Shown here: piece by piece, positions 48,001 through 59,558 of the stretch
Numbering within the stretch: position 1 is the stretch's first letter
Layout: every line of letters begins with the position of its first letter
Origin: Sanderia malayensis
Taxonomy: Eukaryota > Cnidaria > Scyphozoa > Semaeostomeae > Pelagiidae
Assembly (NCBI GenBank): GCA_013076295.1
Contig: RQOL01000861.1
Location: forward strand, 3,720,001 to 3,784,000
DNA length: 64,000 nt
Reading direction: 5' to 3'
Notes under the pieces: model-generated
Databases searched by the model: none
What the model was told of the DNA's origin: nothing
Seen by the model: only the letters and a program-made list of their open reading frames with translations
Made by a program: the position numbers and the translations under genes

Positions 48001-50566
48001 CTATAAAATGCTTTGGACCTTGCGCTTGTCTAGTTTGATTAATATTTGCATTTAGAGTTTTATATATTCATGCAAGCTATTATGGATTTATATTTACGGC
48101 TTTTGTTTATCATTCATTCAGGGTGCCTTCAAGGTTTATGCGGCTTTGGCAGCCAACGATGAGAAGATACGAAAACGCGTACGCTCCTTCCCAGTTTCCT
48201 ATCTCTGCCACTGTTTCTTCCAGCTACAATAGAGGACAAACGTCCCTGGCACGCTTGTAAAAATGCGAAAATTAGACTATTAACCAGTAAACTTTTTATC
48301 GCGGGCTTTATTTCCCTAAATAATGTTGTTTTTTCAATAAGACTTTTTTCGTCACCATGTAAGTGCCCCAGAATTTTTGCCCCCTATTGTAGAGTACTTA
48401 GTGATTGTTGTTATTATCCTAAATGCCTGATCTTTCTCCCCACTTTCCAGGTTGTAGATTCAACAGACAAACTGTCCCCTGCTTTGCATGATGCATTGCT
48501 CAGCGATTGCCCTGCGTTGCAGATAGCCTCTTTGCAGTGCCTTTTGAGCCTATCTCGTTCTGTCCAGCAACTGAGATCGACATTTCAAGACGTAACATTG
48601 TGGCAAAGAATCCTGGACATTTTGCAAACTAGTACTTCAGATGATGTGATCAGCGTAGCTTCTTCAGTTCTTTGCAATCTCCTTCTCGATTTTTCACCCT
48701 GCAAGGAGGTAAGCAAGCTGGTTTTATCCAATTCAGATCTCTATCAGTACGATACATAGAATCTTGTACAACCATCTCTGTATCGTTTCACCATTCTGAG
48801 GATCTCATATACTCGAGTAAGCTGGTACATGTAATAAGCATTGCATTAGTATTCTATAGTAACAGTCTGCGTGAGCCTCCGAATTTGTTATTCAACCTAT
48901 TAGTCAAATACAATAAGCTATTGTTTATTATATTGTTTCAATCAGAAGCATCAGCCTGTTATATCTTCCCGAACCCATTGGCTTTTGATGCGAGATAATA
49001 CAGTAGCTTCCTTCTACCTGATTTTAAATCAATTTATCATTGGAAGATCAGTTTGCACATATTATACTACTTCGTCTGTCTTTCTTTTGATTTCCATTCA
49101 GTTGATGTTGGATAAACCGGTCATAGACGTGCTCGTCGCTCTGACAAAACGCCCGGAATCGCCTCTCCGCTTGAACGGTGCCTGGGGCCTGATGGTAAGT
49201 TGTTCGTCAGCCTTTATTCACAGTGACAGTACTGCAATCAGCCTCTATTCACAGTGACAGTACTGCAATCAGCCTGTATTCACAGTGACAGTACTGCAAT
49301 CAGCCTGTATTCACAGTGACAGTACTGCAATCAGCCTGTATTCACAGTGACAGGGATGAAGTAGCCGCTATTTTATTAACCATGATTTTCATTCCCTTTT
49401 AGAATCTTTCCTACGATGTTGATGAGAAGTTGAAATCGAAGATTATGAGAGAAATGTCTGTACCTCACTTGCTACGGTAAGTCGGCCACCCCCTCTGCGT
49501 TGTCTAAATCATTCAGTCTTTTCAATGTGAAATTATTGGTTGCCAGGGGGGCGCACATGCGATTTATTCCCTTGAGTTTTCTCCTTCAGACTACTTGTAG
49601 ATCCAGATGTCAACGTTGTTGTGAAAATGTTAGGAGTCATCAGGAACTTACTCGATTCCAAAGAGGTAAATGATGATTATGTGTAATTTTATATTGTTAT
49701 TCATTGCTCTGCAAAGCATTTTCCATTAGTCCTTCAATTACTGCACTGCTTATTTTATTGCATATTGCTTATCTTATTGCAGGGTATGAGTAGTGTCATA
49801 GAAATTGGTCGTCATCAGATTATGTCCCTAATCGCATCTTTTGTGGATAGTGAAAGCATATCAAAGGACATCAAAGAACAGGTATGTGTTTTGATTCACC
49901 TAATTATTCCGTCACAGAATAATTGGTGGACGCTCCATTGAAGTAATTACAAAAAAACAGTATCAAGATGTAAAATACATTTTCAACAGAGTTTTTAATA
50001 ACAAGAGGAGCTGAGCATCCTTGACACCCCACAGCTCTTCACCACTGATCTAACGTAAATTTATATTTTGTTTTTCAGGCCATTTGTGTACTTTGTAGCA
50101 TCTCGAACAGCAAGGTTGGCAAGGATTTTATGATGCAAGATGACAAACTACTTTCAAAAATCATAGAATGTCACATGGCTGACGATTCTCGTATTCAACT
50201 CGCCTCGGTTTCATGCATATTGATTCTTTCGAACAACAGCGAAGACGGTGCTATGGAAAGACAAACCAAACTGCGCAGTCTTGGTGCGCAAAAACAACTG
50301 CAGGCTTTGCTGACGACATCGAATGTTAATTTATTCGATAAGTGAGTATTATTTTACGAAACTTAACGAACATAATCTGATTGAGTATTATCGACTTTAA
50401 TGTTATCAAAGCTTTCTCAGCAAGTAGATCCTTCTGTAAATATAGTCATCTTTCTAAAGGGGATATTTTCGTAAGCTCCAAGTATTCCAACCCTACGTCA
50501 TGCAACATTATAGCTGTATCGATTTTATTTTACAGGGTGAAAATTGCTCTGCAGCAATTCTCTTGA
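45016..50566 (+). CDS. ARMC8: Armadillo repeat-containing protein 8
   Basis: Scaffold subunit of the GID/CTLH ubiquitin ligase; in yeast its counterpart Gid5 holds substrate receptors. 19 exons: 45016-45030, 45265-45338, 45645-45727, 45841-45900, 46281-46378, 46490-46582, 46892-47048, 47134-47224, 47354-47414, 47542-47617, 47799-47929, 48122-48178, 48451-48709, 49102-49194, 49403-49476, 49590-49665, 49783-49881, 50079-50341, 50536-50566. They give about 630 residues (human 673), with one joint uncertain by a base. The chain is armadillo repeats throughout. LSRSVQQLRSTFQD, VASSVLCNLLLDFSPCKE, CCKTTEHQSML and the end KIALQQFS match vertebrate ARMC8. The N-terminus (MKCLQ) is short. An alternative acceptor at 45193 would insert 24 in-frame residues, so the start is the least sure part. 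Confidence 0.92.
46626..46796. mobile_element. Short MITE copy in ARMC8 intron
   Basis: Same family as 21728-21875, in the opposite orientation (GCTCAAAACAATAGAAGAAG, CAATAGGCTGGATTGAGAAT). A second, more decayed copy lies at about 48840-48980 in a later ARMC8 intron. Confidence 0.55.
47655..47735. repeat. Tandem repeat in ARMC8 intron
   Basis: About five copies of a 16-base unit, TTTTAGTGACGATC plus two bases, inside intron 47618-47798. They decay at the right into ATCTAATGACGT repeats. Simple local expansion. Confidence 0.8.
48840..48980. mobile_element. Decayed short MITE copy in ARMC8 intron
   Basis: Contains ATACAATAAGCTATTGTTTA and CCCATTGGCTTTTG, the core words of the family at 21728-21875. 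The ends are degenerate. Confidence 0.45.
49208..49354. repeat. 31-base tandem repeat in ARMC8 intron
   Basis: Nearly five copies of a 31-base unit beginning CAGCCTGTATTCACAGTGAC and ending AGTACTGCAAT fill most of intron 49195-49402. The copies differ by only one or two bases, so the expansion is recent. Confidence 0.9.
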
Positions 50567-51262
50567 CATCGGTGAAGTTCTGAGTGAGAATCGAACAGTT
50601 ATTTATCATTTCATTGTTTCTATTTTATCTTATCAAGTCTCATTTTCTGTATATCTAATTTTAGTGAGTTGTTTCAGATACAAGTATCATCAAATTGTAA
50701 AAATGTTCATGACGTAATAAAAGTTATCACTTTTCCAATCTTTGCATTATCTTTCTTGTAATAAGAATATGCCATTCTGCAACTTTATTTGTTTTGAGGC
50801 TTGTTTTGAGTCAAGAGATACCGAGGAAAAAGAAAGGCTACGGAAACTACAAATAATTTAAACTTGTAATAAAGGATGAGAAGAAATGGGTAATTGTTTT
50901 CAGAACAATGAAACTGCTGTTTTACCAGTAGATGAAACAAGTTTTTGTGAAAGGAAGCTTGTTAGATGATAGACAGACCTCTTATCCAATGCATCATGTT
51001 TTTATTATTTCAGACATCTTTCGGAACTTTTAACATTTCGTACAAAGAACGCTTTTGAATAATAAATGTCCTTGTTAATTATTTATGACTTGCATCGCCC
51101 GCGCAAACAACTGAATGCTGGGAGTTTTCGATAGAGAAGAGTTTCACAACACGTGCGCAAGAAAAAAGCTTCCCTTGAATTGCATTGAAAATTCTGCGGC
51201 CTAAGTAGTCTCCTGTCTCACTACATCAGTCTTTTGGAACTTCTGTTTTTTAACTAGTAATC
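50567..51262. other. ARMC8 to PA2G4 spacer
   Basis: 3' flank of ARMC8 (an AATAAA-containing stretch lies near 51060) and PA2G4 promoter. No gene seen. Confidence 0.4.
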
Positions 51263-54200
51263 ATGGCTGACCAGAAAGATTACGACTCGCAAGATGAAGA
51301 GGATCCTACAATTGCTGATGATGTCGTTGTCACCAAGTATAAAATGGCTGGAGACATGGCAAATAGTGAGCGAGAATGCCATTTTAATAATGCAAAAGAT
51401 TGCTAGGCCACAATAGACTTGTATTATCCGCTTTACTAGATTGCAAGTTTATAATATTTGCAAAGAAGCTTTGTGCATAACCATATGAAATGCAAAAATT
51501 GTATAATGTAATAATATTGATAGATTTTGAATGAAGAAAAGCTTTTGTATTTAAGTCCGTGCAAGAAGACCATTGTAGGCTATACTATACGCGCTTAGTG
51601 TAAAAAATTGGACCATAAATAAAAAATCGGGTTCTGTCATTATTTTAGGGGTCCTACGATCTGTATTGGAGCAATGTGTAGAAGGTGCAAGTGCCAGATC
51701 AATATGTGAACAAGGAGATAAAATGATCCTCGAGGAAACTGGAAAAGTTTTTAAAAAGGAAAAAGAAATGAACAAAGGTATGCAATAATAAACCATGCCA
51801 TAAATTTTGATGATATAAATTGATATGTAAACGCAGAATTAATTAAGAATGTGGTGTTTATTTTTCGTTTTTCTAGGGATTGGATTTCCAACATGTGTCT
51901 CAATAAACAATTGTGTTTGTCACTTTTCGCCTTTACACAGCGACCATGATACTATTCTTAAGAATGGTGACATGGTAAAAATGTAAGTCTCTATACTATC
52001 AAATATATTATCGGAAGTGACTATTTGACTGGCAGTCAGCAATTATTTCCTGAAACCTATTTAATTGGCAATCTTCTGTGTATTTGGTTCTGGCACAAAA
52101 TATACGAAAGGAGCAGTTGTCTTAACCTTAATGCTAACAACCCTTTTTGCAGCAGAGCTATTAGCATTCTTGCTATGAATCTCAAGGCAAATGCTGAGCT
52201 TAACTGCATTTGTAGATGATTGCTTGCCAATTAGAGATTGCTCATCAAATAGCCACTTCATATATTGTTTTAGACCTCTGTTGTTTTTATAGTTCAAAGA
52301 CAAAAGCCTATTGTCCTCAGGTTTAACGGACAATGTCTTTTTGAATTGCAGTGATCTTGCTGTCCATATTGATGGGTTTATTGCTGCTGTCGCCTTTACT
52401 ATTGTTGTTGGTGCAAGCAAGGAGAATCCGGTGACTGGAAGAAAGGCTGATGTTTTGCAAGCGGCATACTTGTCAGCAGAACTTGCACAGAGATTGGTTA
52501 AGCCAGGAAATGAGGTTTGTACTGCAAAAGTAAAATAATGACTGTTGTTATTGATGCTCAATGTGAGCACCCAAGATTCACCTTGAAAGCCAAAGTGAAT
52601 GTGATTTCAACTAGTTGAGTTTTTGACATAAATATGATTTTATTTCAGAATAATCTGGTAACAGATAGCATACAAAAGGTTGCTGAAAGTTTCAAATGCA
52701 AGCCTGTTGAAGGTAAGGATGTTGCATAGTGGCATAAAAGTCACATATTACATACCTGCAAGTTTTGTATCCATCCAGTATATTGCTGAAAGACAAGCTA
52801 TTGTTTTTTCTATTATTTGTTAAGAAAGTTAAGCCTGAAGGTTTTTATAAAACCAGGTTCTTGTATGCTGGTTTTTAATGTGTGCTCTGTATGTTTGGGC
52901 GATCAACAGGTGCTTTTCTTGACTTGTGATGTTCTAATAACGAAACATTTGTCTCTTTAAGGAATGTTGTCACATCAGTTGATTAGAAACCGAATTGATG
53001 GGGACAAAACGATCATCCAAAATCCCAATGAGCAGCAAAAGTAATAACTGAATGCAAAATATTTGCTATCAGTTTTTCATATTTTTTCGCTATTTCCTTT
53101 GAAATGCATGACTTTTTATATAAAAATATTGTTGAGTAATAGGGCTTTATCTTTCAAATCAGGAAAGAACACAAGAAATGTGAATTTGAAGTCCATGAAG
53201 TGTATGGTGTTGATATATTAATCAGTTCTGCTGAAGGAAAGGCCAAAGAGAAGGAATCCAGAACAACCATTTACAAGAGAACTGATGAGCAGTACAGTCT
53301 GAAAATGAAAGCATCTAGAGGTCAGTTTTCTATGACTGCTTTTATTTTTTATTTAATAAAATGTTGATTGTAGTAGAGTGAATTTGTGTTTAATAATTTG
53401 TGTTATTCTTGCTCCTTTTTAGTTTTCTATAGTGATGTCTGTAACAAGTTTAAAGCAATGCCATTCACATTGAGGTAAGGGTTATGTCTATTACAGCTGC
53501 ATATTGAGATGCTGGTCATGTGTTTTATATTTCTTGACACCCAACTGTACATGCATGTGTAACAATTGTTTTCTTTTTCGCAGAGCATTTGAAGATGAGA
53601 AAAAAGCAAAAATGGGTGTTGTGGAATGTGCAAAGCATGAGCTCCTGAATATTTATCCAGTTCTTTGGGATAAAGAAGGTAGAATTTGCAAATCGTTTTT
53701 TGAGACTGCTATATTACTGATAGCTCTCGTGTTGGTATGCTCACGAGTTGATGTTTTAGATTAATTTCATTTAATTTTTTTGTCTTTAAGGTGAGTTTGT
53801 GGCACAATTCAAATACACCGTTTTATTGATGCCAAACGGTCCACTACGGTAAGTGACACACAATTGACTTCAATTTGAGCGAATGCTAGACTCGTGCAAA
53901 GAAAATAGCGCAATATACGTTGCTCTATTTTTATGCGACTTTTAAATTTAATATTTAGCATTCGTATTTTGCAGAATAACTAACGGACCTTGGGACCCTG
54001 AAGCAGTTAAATCAGAATACAGCATAGAAGATGAAGACTTAAAGGTGAATTTAACGCTTTATTTGAACGAAATTAATGTGCGAAAAATCTCGTATTTTTT
54101 GTCATTATATCTGGCATTTATTTTCCAGGCAACTCTGGCATCTTCTGTAAATAAAAAGGCACAGAAGAAGAAGAAGAAGAAGGTATTGAAATTATGTCAT

Positions 54201-54460
54201 TGATAGTTGTTGACGTAAAGAATTATTTATCATAATTAAGCTCGTACTATGTTGGAAGGTGCAATAGTGGCGTCGCAGAGGCCGTTAATAATGCTGTAAC
54301 TCTATTACATTGTAATGCTAATAATCTATTGTATGATTGATTGTAATAGATTATTTCTGATCGTTATTTTGAATTTCAGGCAGCTGCGAAGGCAACAGAA
54401 GCCGCTGCCAAGCAGCCCACGGAATCTGAAGACACAGACGTTGTAGTTTCACCAGAATAA
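51263..54460 (+). CDS. PA2G4: Proliferation-associated protein 2G4 / EBP1
   Basis: 13 exons: 51263-51365, 51649-51777, 51877-51982, 52352-52514, 52649-52712, 52962-53040, 53163-53320, 53423-53474, 53584-53678, 53791-53848, 53975-54044, 54129-54182, 54380-54460. They sum to 1212 bases (403 residues; human 394). PA2G4 has the pita-bread fold of methionine aminopeptidase 2 without catalysis. It binds ribosomes near the exit tunnel and rRNA, and in vertebrates the ErbB3 tail. Diagnostic blocks: [34 protein letters not shown]-type [29 protein letters not shown] and [12 protein letters not shown]. The Lys-rich tail ([10 protein letters not shown]) is the nucleic-acid-binding segment. Confidence 0.96.
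52748..52880. mobile_element. Short MITE copy in PA2G4 intron
   Basis: Shares the CTATTGTTTTTTCTATTATT and AAGCCTGAAGGTTTTTATAA core words with the copies at 21728-21875 and 58248-58383. Lies in intron 52713-52961. Confidence 0.5.
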
Positions 54461-55170
54461 AAACAGAACGAACCGATATTGGTGCGTCAATAATTTTCAT
54501 ACAAAAGACGAGATAACATTTTAAATTAAGCAACAAATTTCCTTTGTTGACAACAGATGACGAGGGACAGTTAAATGAGTTTGGATGTAGCACTGTCGTG
54601 TCTATGGAGCTGCTTTGAATTTAAAATTAACCGTTCTTTTATTGCATCTTGATTTGTCTGGTTTTGGAAGCAATGCTTGGTCGATGGATGAGATGAATTG
54701 TTTTGACTTTTGCTTCTTAATCACAGGGCCCACAGGGCGAACTGCGGCTGATTAAATTGCATTGATAATTTCAGGGTGAGTCTATTTTCCATTTATTATG
54801 CTTGAAATATATGTAGTTAATTCATTGGGCACACCGGGCTGGTAATACAAGGTAATCCACTGTCACTACTTAAAGTGCTTGAGGTAGAAGCATTGCTAGG
54901 CGCATGTAGTTATGCAGAGCAGAAGGCATTATAAAACAATATTTTCTTGGCCAAAGGATAAGAATCAAGTTTTCTAACTTGCGACAAGAAACCAACTCCT
55001 GATTTTATTTTTTCGAAATAATACAAATACTCAGCATGCTTAATTAAATAGCTTTACAATCCAGTAATATAATGCTAATAGTAAATAAAAATTTAAATAT
55101 TAAAATGAACCTTTTTAACGGACTAGAACATGCATGGATAAATGAACAATGAAAATCTGGCAATAAACAT
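54461..55170. other. Convergent 3' flanks of PA2G4 and NAGS
   Basis: Two tail-to-tail genes. Nothing but AT-rich flanking sequence is seen. Confidence 0.4.
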
Positions 55171-58100
55171 TCAATAATTTGGAAAATAGAAGTCTCTATT
55201 GAGAGTAGGCTTTGGATCAGCTAGACTTTGCGAATTTACCATTAAATTTGTCGTCACCTGCAAAATAGAATAAGGCAATTACATACGTTTAAGATGTACA
55301 CAAGTTTTATCAACGAATGAATTACCACGAATTTCAGCTTGCCTAAGTCTTCAAATGAAGAGGGATGCTTGTTGGCAAAGTTGACTATCTCATGAGAAAT
55401 TGTAGGGTCATTCACACCATACCTGTTGCAGAAAGAAATGGAAAATCAATGTGCGATTTACAAGACTCTCGACCCCCTGAAGTATAGAGTTCTGCATTGA
55501 CTGGTAATGGGGAAAAGGAGAAAATCAGGGGGTGAAGATGAATGATAAATCGTGTTCACATACCAGAATACAGTGTAATTGTTACTGGTCCAGCTTCCTT
55601 CGGATCTTGAGAAGTACCTAGGCAATACAACATGATAAAATGCATGAATGATTCGCAAATATCGCGAAATATAATAGAAGCAAGTACGCATAAATCAATG
55701 GATAATACAATGACGCGAAATATCGCGAATATACCTACCATGGATTGATACGATTGGAGCCTCTTGATCGCCAGAATAGCTTTGGGAAATCCTGCTTGAT
55801 TCTCTCCCAGAGAACGTCGCCCGCCCCGAGGCCTTGATTCTGCAAGCTGACAGCAAACTTGTCCAGATATGGTACTACAGGCATGTGCTCCTCCGTTGTG
55901 ATGATTGCCGCTGCGGAGTAGCTGAGAGAAAAATGTTTGCAGCGATACAATTTACAAAATAACGGACTGGTTTCGCCCATGTTGTCAAGTCTTATGGGAT
56001 TAATTGATGGTGACACGTCACAATGGACAAGCCAACGCGGAATACAGGCTTACCTTTCTGTTATGTAAGCAGCCAGCAGTTTATTTCTTATCTTCTCAAT
56101 GTAGTCATTGGTTAATCGTTTTCCAAACGTCCTTGAAAAAACGTTTATTGTCAATAAACCGAGTCTTTCACGCAGGTATAGCCTGGCAATAACCAATAAA
56201 GATGTCTCTGAACAACTGTGCAAGAATGGCAGAAAATATATGTTACCTTACCTTTCTATTAAGTCGACCAGTCTTGGTACATCGATGTTTTCGTAGTCTT
56301 TATAGATATCCAAGGCTTCTCGTTTCTTAAAAATCGTCCCAGAGCCTGAAGAAATCAATGATAACTTAGTTAATTTACTATGATCTGGTGGTTATGATCC
56401 TGTGTTGCTACAAATGATGTATTTGCAAATGATGTTGGTCGGTTTGAGTTGAGTTGGTTACCTTTGTGGGTGAATAGTTCGTTCAAGACTGTATCAGCCG
56501 AAGTGATCACAGCTGATGAGGTGAATGGTAGTTTTCCAAGAAGATTGTTAATTGATTCGATCTGAAAGGAATCATTCATCAATCGCCAATCCAATCCAAG
56601 CAAAGCATTAACAAATCCATCTGGAAAACACATGATGATAATGATGATGAAGATTCAATGTCAACTTACTCTATTGAAGAGTTTATCGTCACACCATGGT
56701 TCCTTTGAAACTGATAAGTAATCCACTGGCATGTTCATTTGTTCAATGATCTACAAGGAAGATAAAGATGGTATTAAACATTTAGCCATACATTGCATGT
56801 TGCTTCAATGACATGGAATGCTTTATTGTAAACGAAGACCCTGAACATCTGATATGTTCCTACCCTTCCACGTTCATTGAGTAACCCGCCTATACTGTTC
56901 AAGTACATGACTTTGGATGGCTGGAAACTGGCTGCAAGTGTATCTGTGGCTTTGATTGGACAGACGTGGACAATTCTACCGTCTTCAGTTTGAGCCAGAG
57001 AAGACAGAATCGGAATGTTACCAGATCTATGGGCAAATGAGAAATGAATGAACGAGATGAGCACCCTGTATCAGCACACAGGGTGTTCATCTCGTTATTC
57101 ATTTGAAGTTTGAAGAGGCAATGAAAGAGAATAGCAGCCTGTAGATGGCTTACTGTAGACACCAAACCAGTGGACTGGCATTGACTTCTAAATGATCTTT
57201 AGAACTAGAGATAAAAAAACTGAAATTCATAAACATGTATAATGCAGTACATCAACAGGTGAGACGAGCAAATGTTCAGCGAAATGACCATTTCATGCAT
57301 TGTATAGACCTATAACATAGCATTGAACACACCCATCGCTCTTTAGAACCCCGCTGCAGTTGATCAAAGGCCTTGTCGTGGCTCCTTGGCTTTCCAAGAC
57401 ATCGCAAAGCTGCATGGCTTGTTCTGATAAGCTTTCACTATCAAACATGTCGTCGTTTCCGCCGTGCACCAAGATGCAACTGAGGCCATTTCTCTGCAGA
57501 AACGCCAAGCTGGAACCAAGTTTGTTTAGCTGTTGGGCAATTAGAAAACAGACAATTACTGAATGTGTCTACACACATTTCCTAATAAAAACAATAAAAT
57601 TTCCCTGCGCCTAAAGGTTTTCCATTGCTACCTTTTCATTTTCTAATTTCCATTGTTATTTGGCAATATTGGGCATCAATATTTTTATAGACACGGTGTT
57701 ATAAAAACAGCGTGACATGATACCGACCAAGGCGATAAACATTGCAGCGACGGATGGACGAACGCCTTATCGCTCTATTATTCTGAATGTAGGATCAAGG
57801 AATGATAAGACATGGGTTATAATAACAGTATGTAGATATGGGTTATGATAAATATCCGAATTGGGCATCGTGGCTAAGACCAACATATTCCCATTAATTC
57901 TTCGTATATTAATTTGGCAATTTTAATTTTGTGGCCATAATTCCTTTATGAACACATTTTGAACACATTTCGTGTATATTGATTTTGGTTTATTAATGCG
58001 GTCTTAGTTAATAACGTTGTTTTAGTGTTATCACGGTTTGGTTAATATCACTTACCATGTGCGGTCGTTTGAAGACACTGCTACAGACTTGCAGAACGGC

Positions 58101-58618
58101 AAATGCCTGTCCCGGATAAGCGTCTTTATGACGAAACACCTTCAGCCAGAATCTCGCTTCCTTCCCATCAGTTCCAATCTATAAGAGCGGCCATGACGTA
58201 ATAAGTGGTTACTCGAGCTGTACCCCAGTTGTTGAAATTGTTCCTTCCAGTAAAAACCAGCATATAAGAATCTGCAGATCTTGCGTTCAGCTTACTGTTC
58301 GAGCACAATAGGTTATTGTTTCTTGCATTGTTTTGAGGAGAAATTTTAGCCTGAAGGTTTTTATATGCGGGTTTTTACTACTGTGCACAAATGTAATTAT
58401 TGATATGAAGGAAGAAATAAAAATAGCCTTACCTCTTCTAAAAATCGTTGCACATCTCGTGACAAGCCATTGTTACCATAGCTTGGGGAGATTGCCCCCA
58501 AGTGTAACCCTCTATCCGTGAATTTGGTCTTGGATCTCAGAGAGAGCGGTCTCAAAAACAGTCGCGCGTCAGATTGGAGCATACGTTTCACCGCGTTTGC
58601 AAACGCGGAGGAGTTCAT
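55171..58618 (-). CDS. NAGS: N-acetylglutamate synthase, mitochondrial
   Basis: 13 exons on the minus strand: 58618-58433, 58178-58056, 57529-57333, 57204-57154, 57026-56864, 56750-56670, 56561-56462, 56345-56252, 56131-56054, 55921-55739, 55617-55564, 55422-55326, 55257-55171. They sum to 1494 bases (497 residues; human 534). The enzyme acetylates glutamate with acetyl-CoA; in animals the product activates carbamoyl-phosphate synthetase I, while elsewhere it starts arginine synthesis. The Arg/Ser-rich, acid-poor N-terminus (KRMLQSDARLFLRPLSLRSK) fits a mitochondrial presequence. The amino-acid-kinase domain follows (LAFLQRNGLSCILVHGG, WCLQSGNIPIL, TSSAVITSADTVLNELF). The C-terminal GNAT domain has VPYLDKFAVS, NQGLGAGDVLWE and FWRSRGSNRINPWYF, nearly as in vertebrates. 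Confidence 0.94.
58248..58383. mobile_element. Short MITE, best-preserved copy
   Basis: In NAGS intron 58179-58432. Termini CAGTAAAAACCAGCATATAA and complement-like TTATATGCGGGTTTTTACTA. The core GAGCACAATAGGTTATTG and AGCCTGAAGG are shared with four other copies in the window. No coding region. Confidence 0.7.
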
Positions 58619-59558
58619 GTTCTGCAAAGCTGAATCGATATTGATGTCAGTTAGAAACACTGCTTTGCAAGAATTTTAGGAATGAGAAAATTTAATGTTC
58701 TAAAATATATTCCCAATTGCTTTGGTAAATGTTAGCTTTCCTGTAAAGCAAAGCCTGCAAAGCCTTGCAAAGCCTTTTACAAGCTTGAAACAAAATAATT
58801 GAAAATTACCTTCAATGTGTTTCCCAAGCCCGCAGGGCATCCAGAGAAGTAGAGAAGAACGAATGAATGCCTAGGCCAATGAATACCACAGATCTTTGAT
58901 TCTTGATAAGAATAATTGCTTACTGTCTTTTGGCAAACTAATATAACCCAGTCATGTGTACTATTAACGTATTTATCAAGCGTTACTAATCCAAAATCCA
59001 TCCATTACATGATACAGTGCAGAGGCAACGCTATAATATGGCCTAGGCCTATCGACTTTATCGTGGCTCGCTGCTTGCTTCCTGCACACCAGAACGTACT
59101 AAATAAATGGCCTATGTATATTAGCGGTTATCTTCTGAAATTTATCACATGAAAGAATTTCGAAAATCAAAATCTGGAAAATAAACAAAAATAGTGTTTG
59201 TCGTATACCTCATCATTTTCAAGGTCTGCTTGATTCCGCTGGGAAACTTGGCACAAAAATTTTTCATTGAAAAATTTCGCAGAAAAATCGCTCCTCCGCT
59301 TCACTACGGAAGGGTTTTCTGGACAACGCCAAAACGAGCTGCGCGCGCAATGGCTGACGTAACATAACACGCGCGATCATCATTGAAGCAAGACAACAAA
59401 AGAGTTCAAATTATTTCTTGCGTGCCTCGTGATTACAGTCAACCTAATCATTAAAAAAAAAGAGTGATAAAAAGTAAAAATAATTGCATAATATTTATTT
59501 TTACTTAATAAAGCTGCTGTTTTATATGATTCGCCACCATCTTATATGGTCACCATCA
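58619..59558. other. NAGS promoter and SHFL 3' flank
   Basis: Contains a poly(A)-signal-like AATAAA on the minus strand near 59487-59492, about 70 bases past the SHFL stop. A tandem AAAGCCT / GCAAAGC phrase occurs at 58745-58775. No gene seen. Confidence 0.4.
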
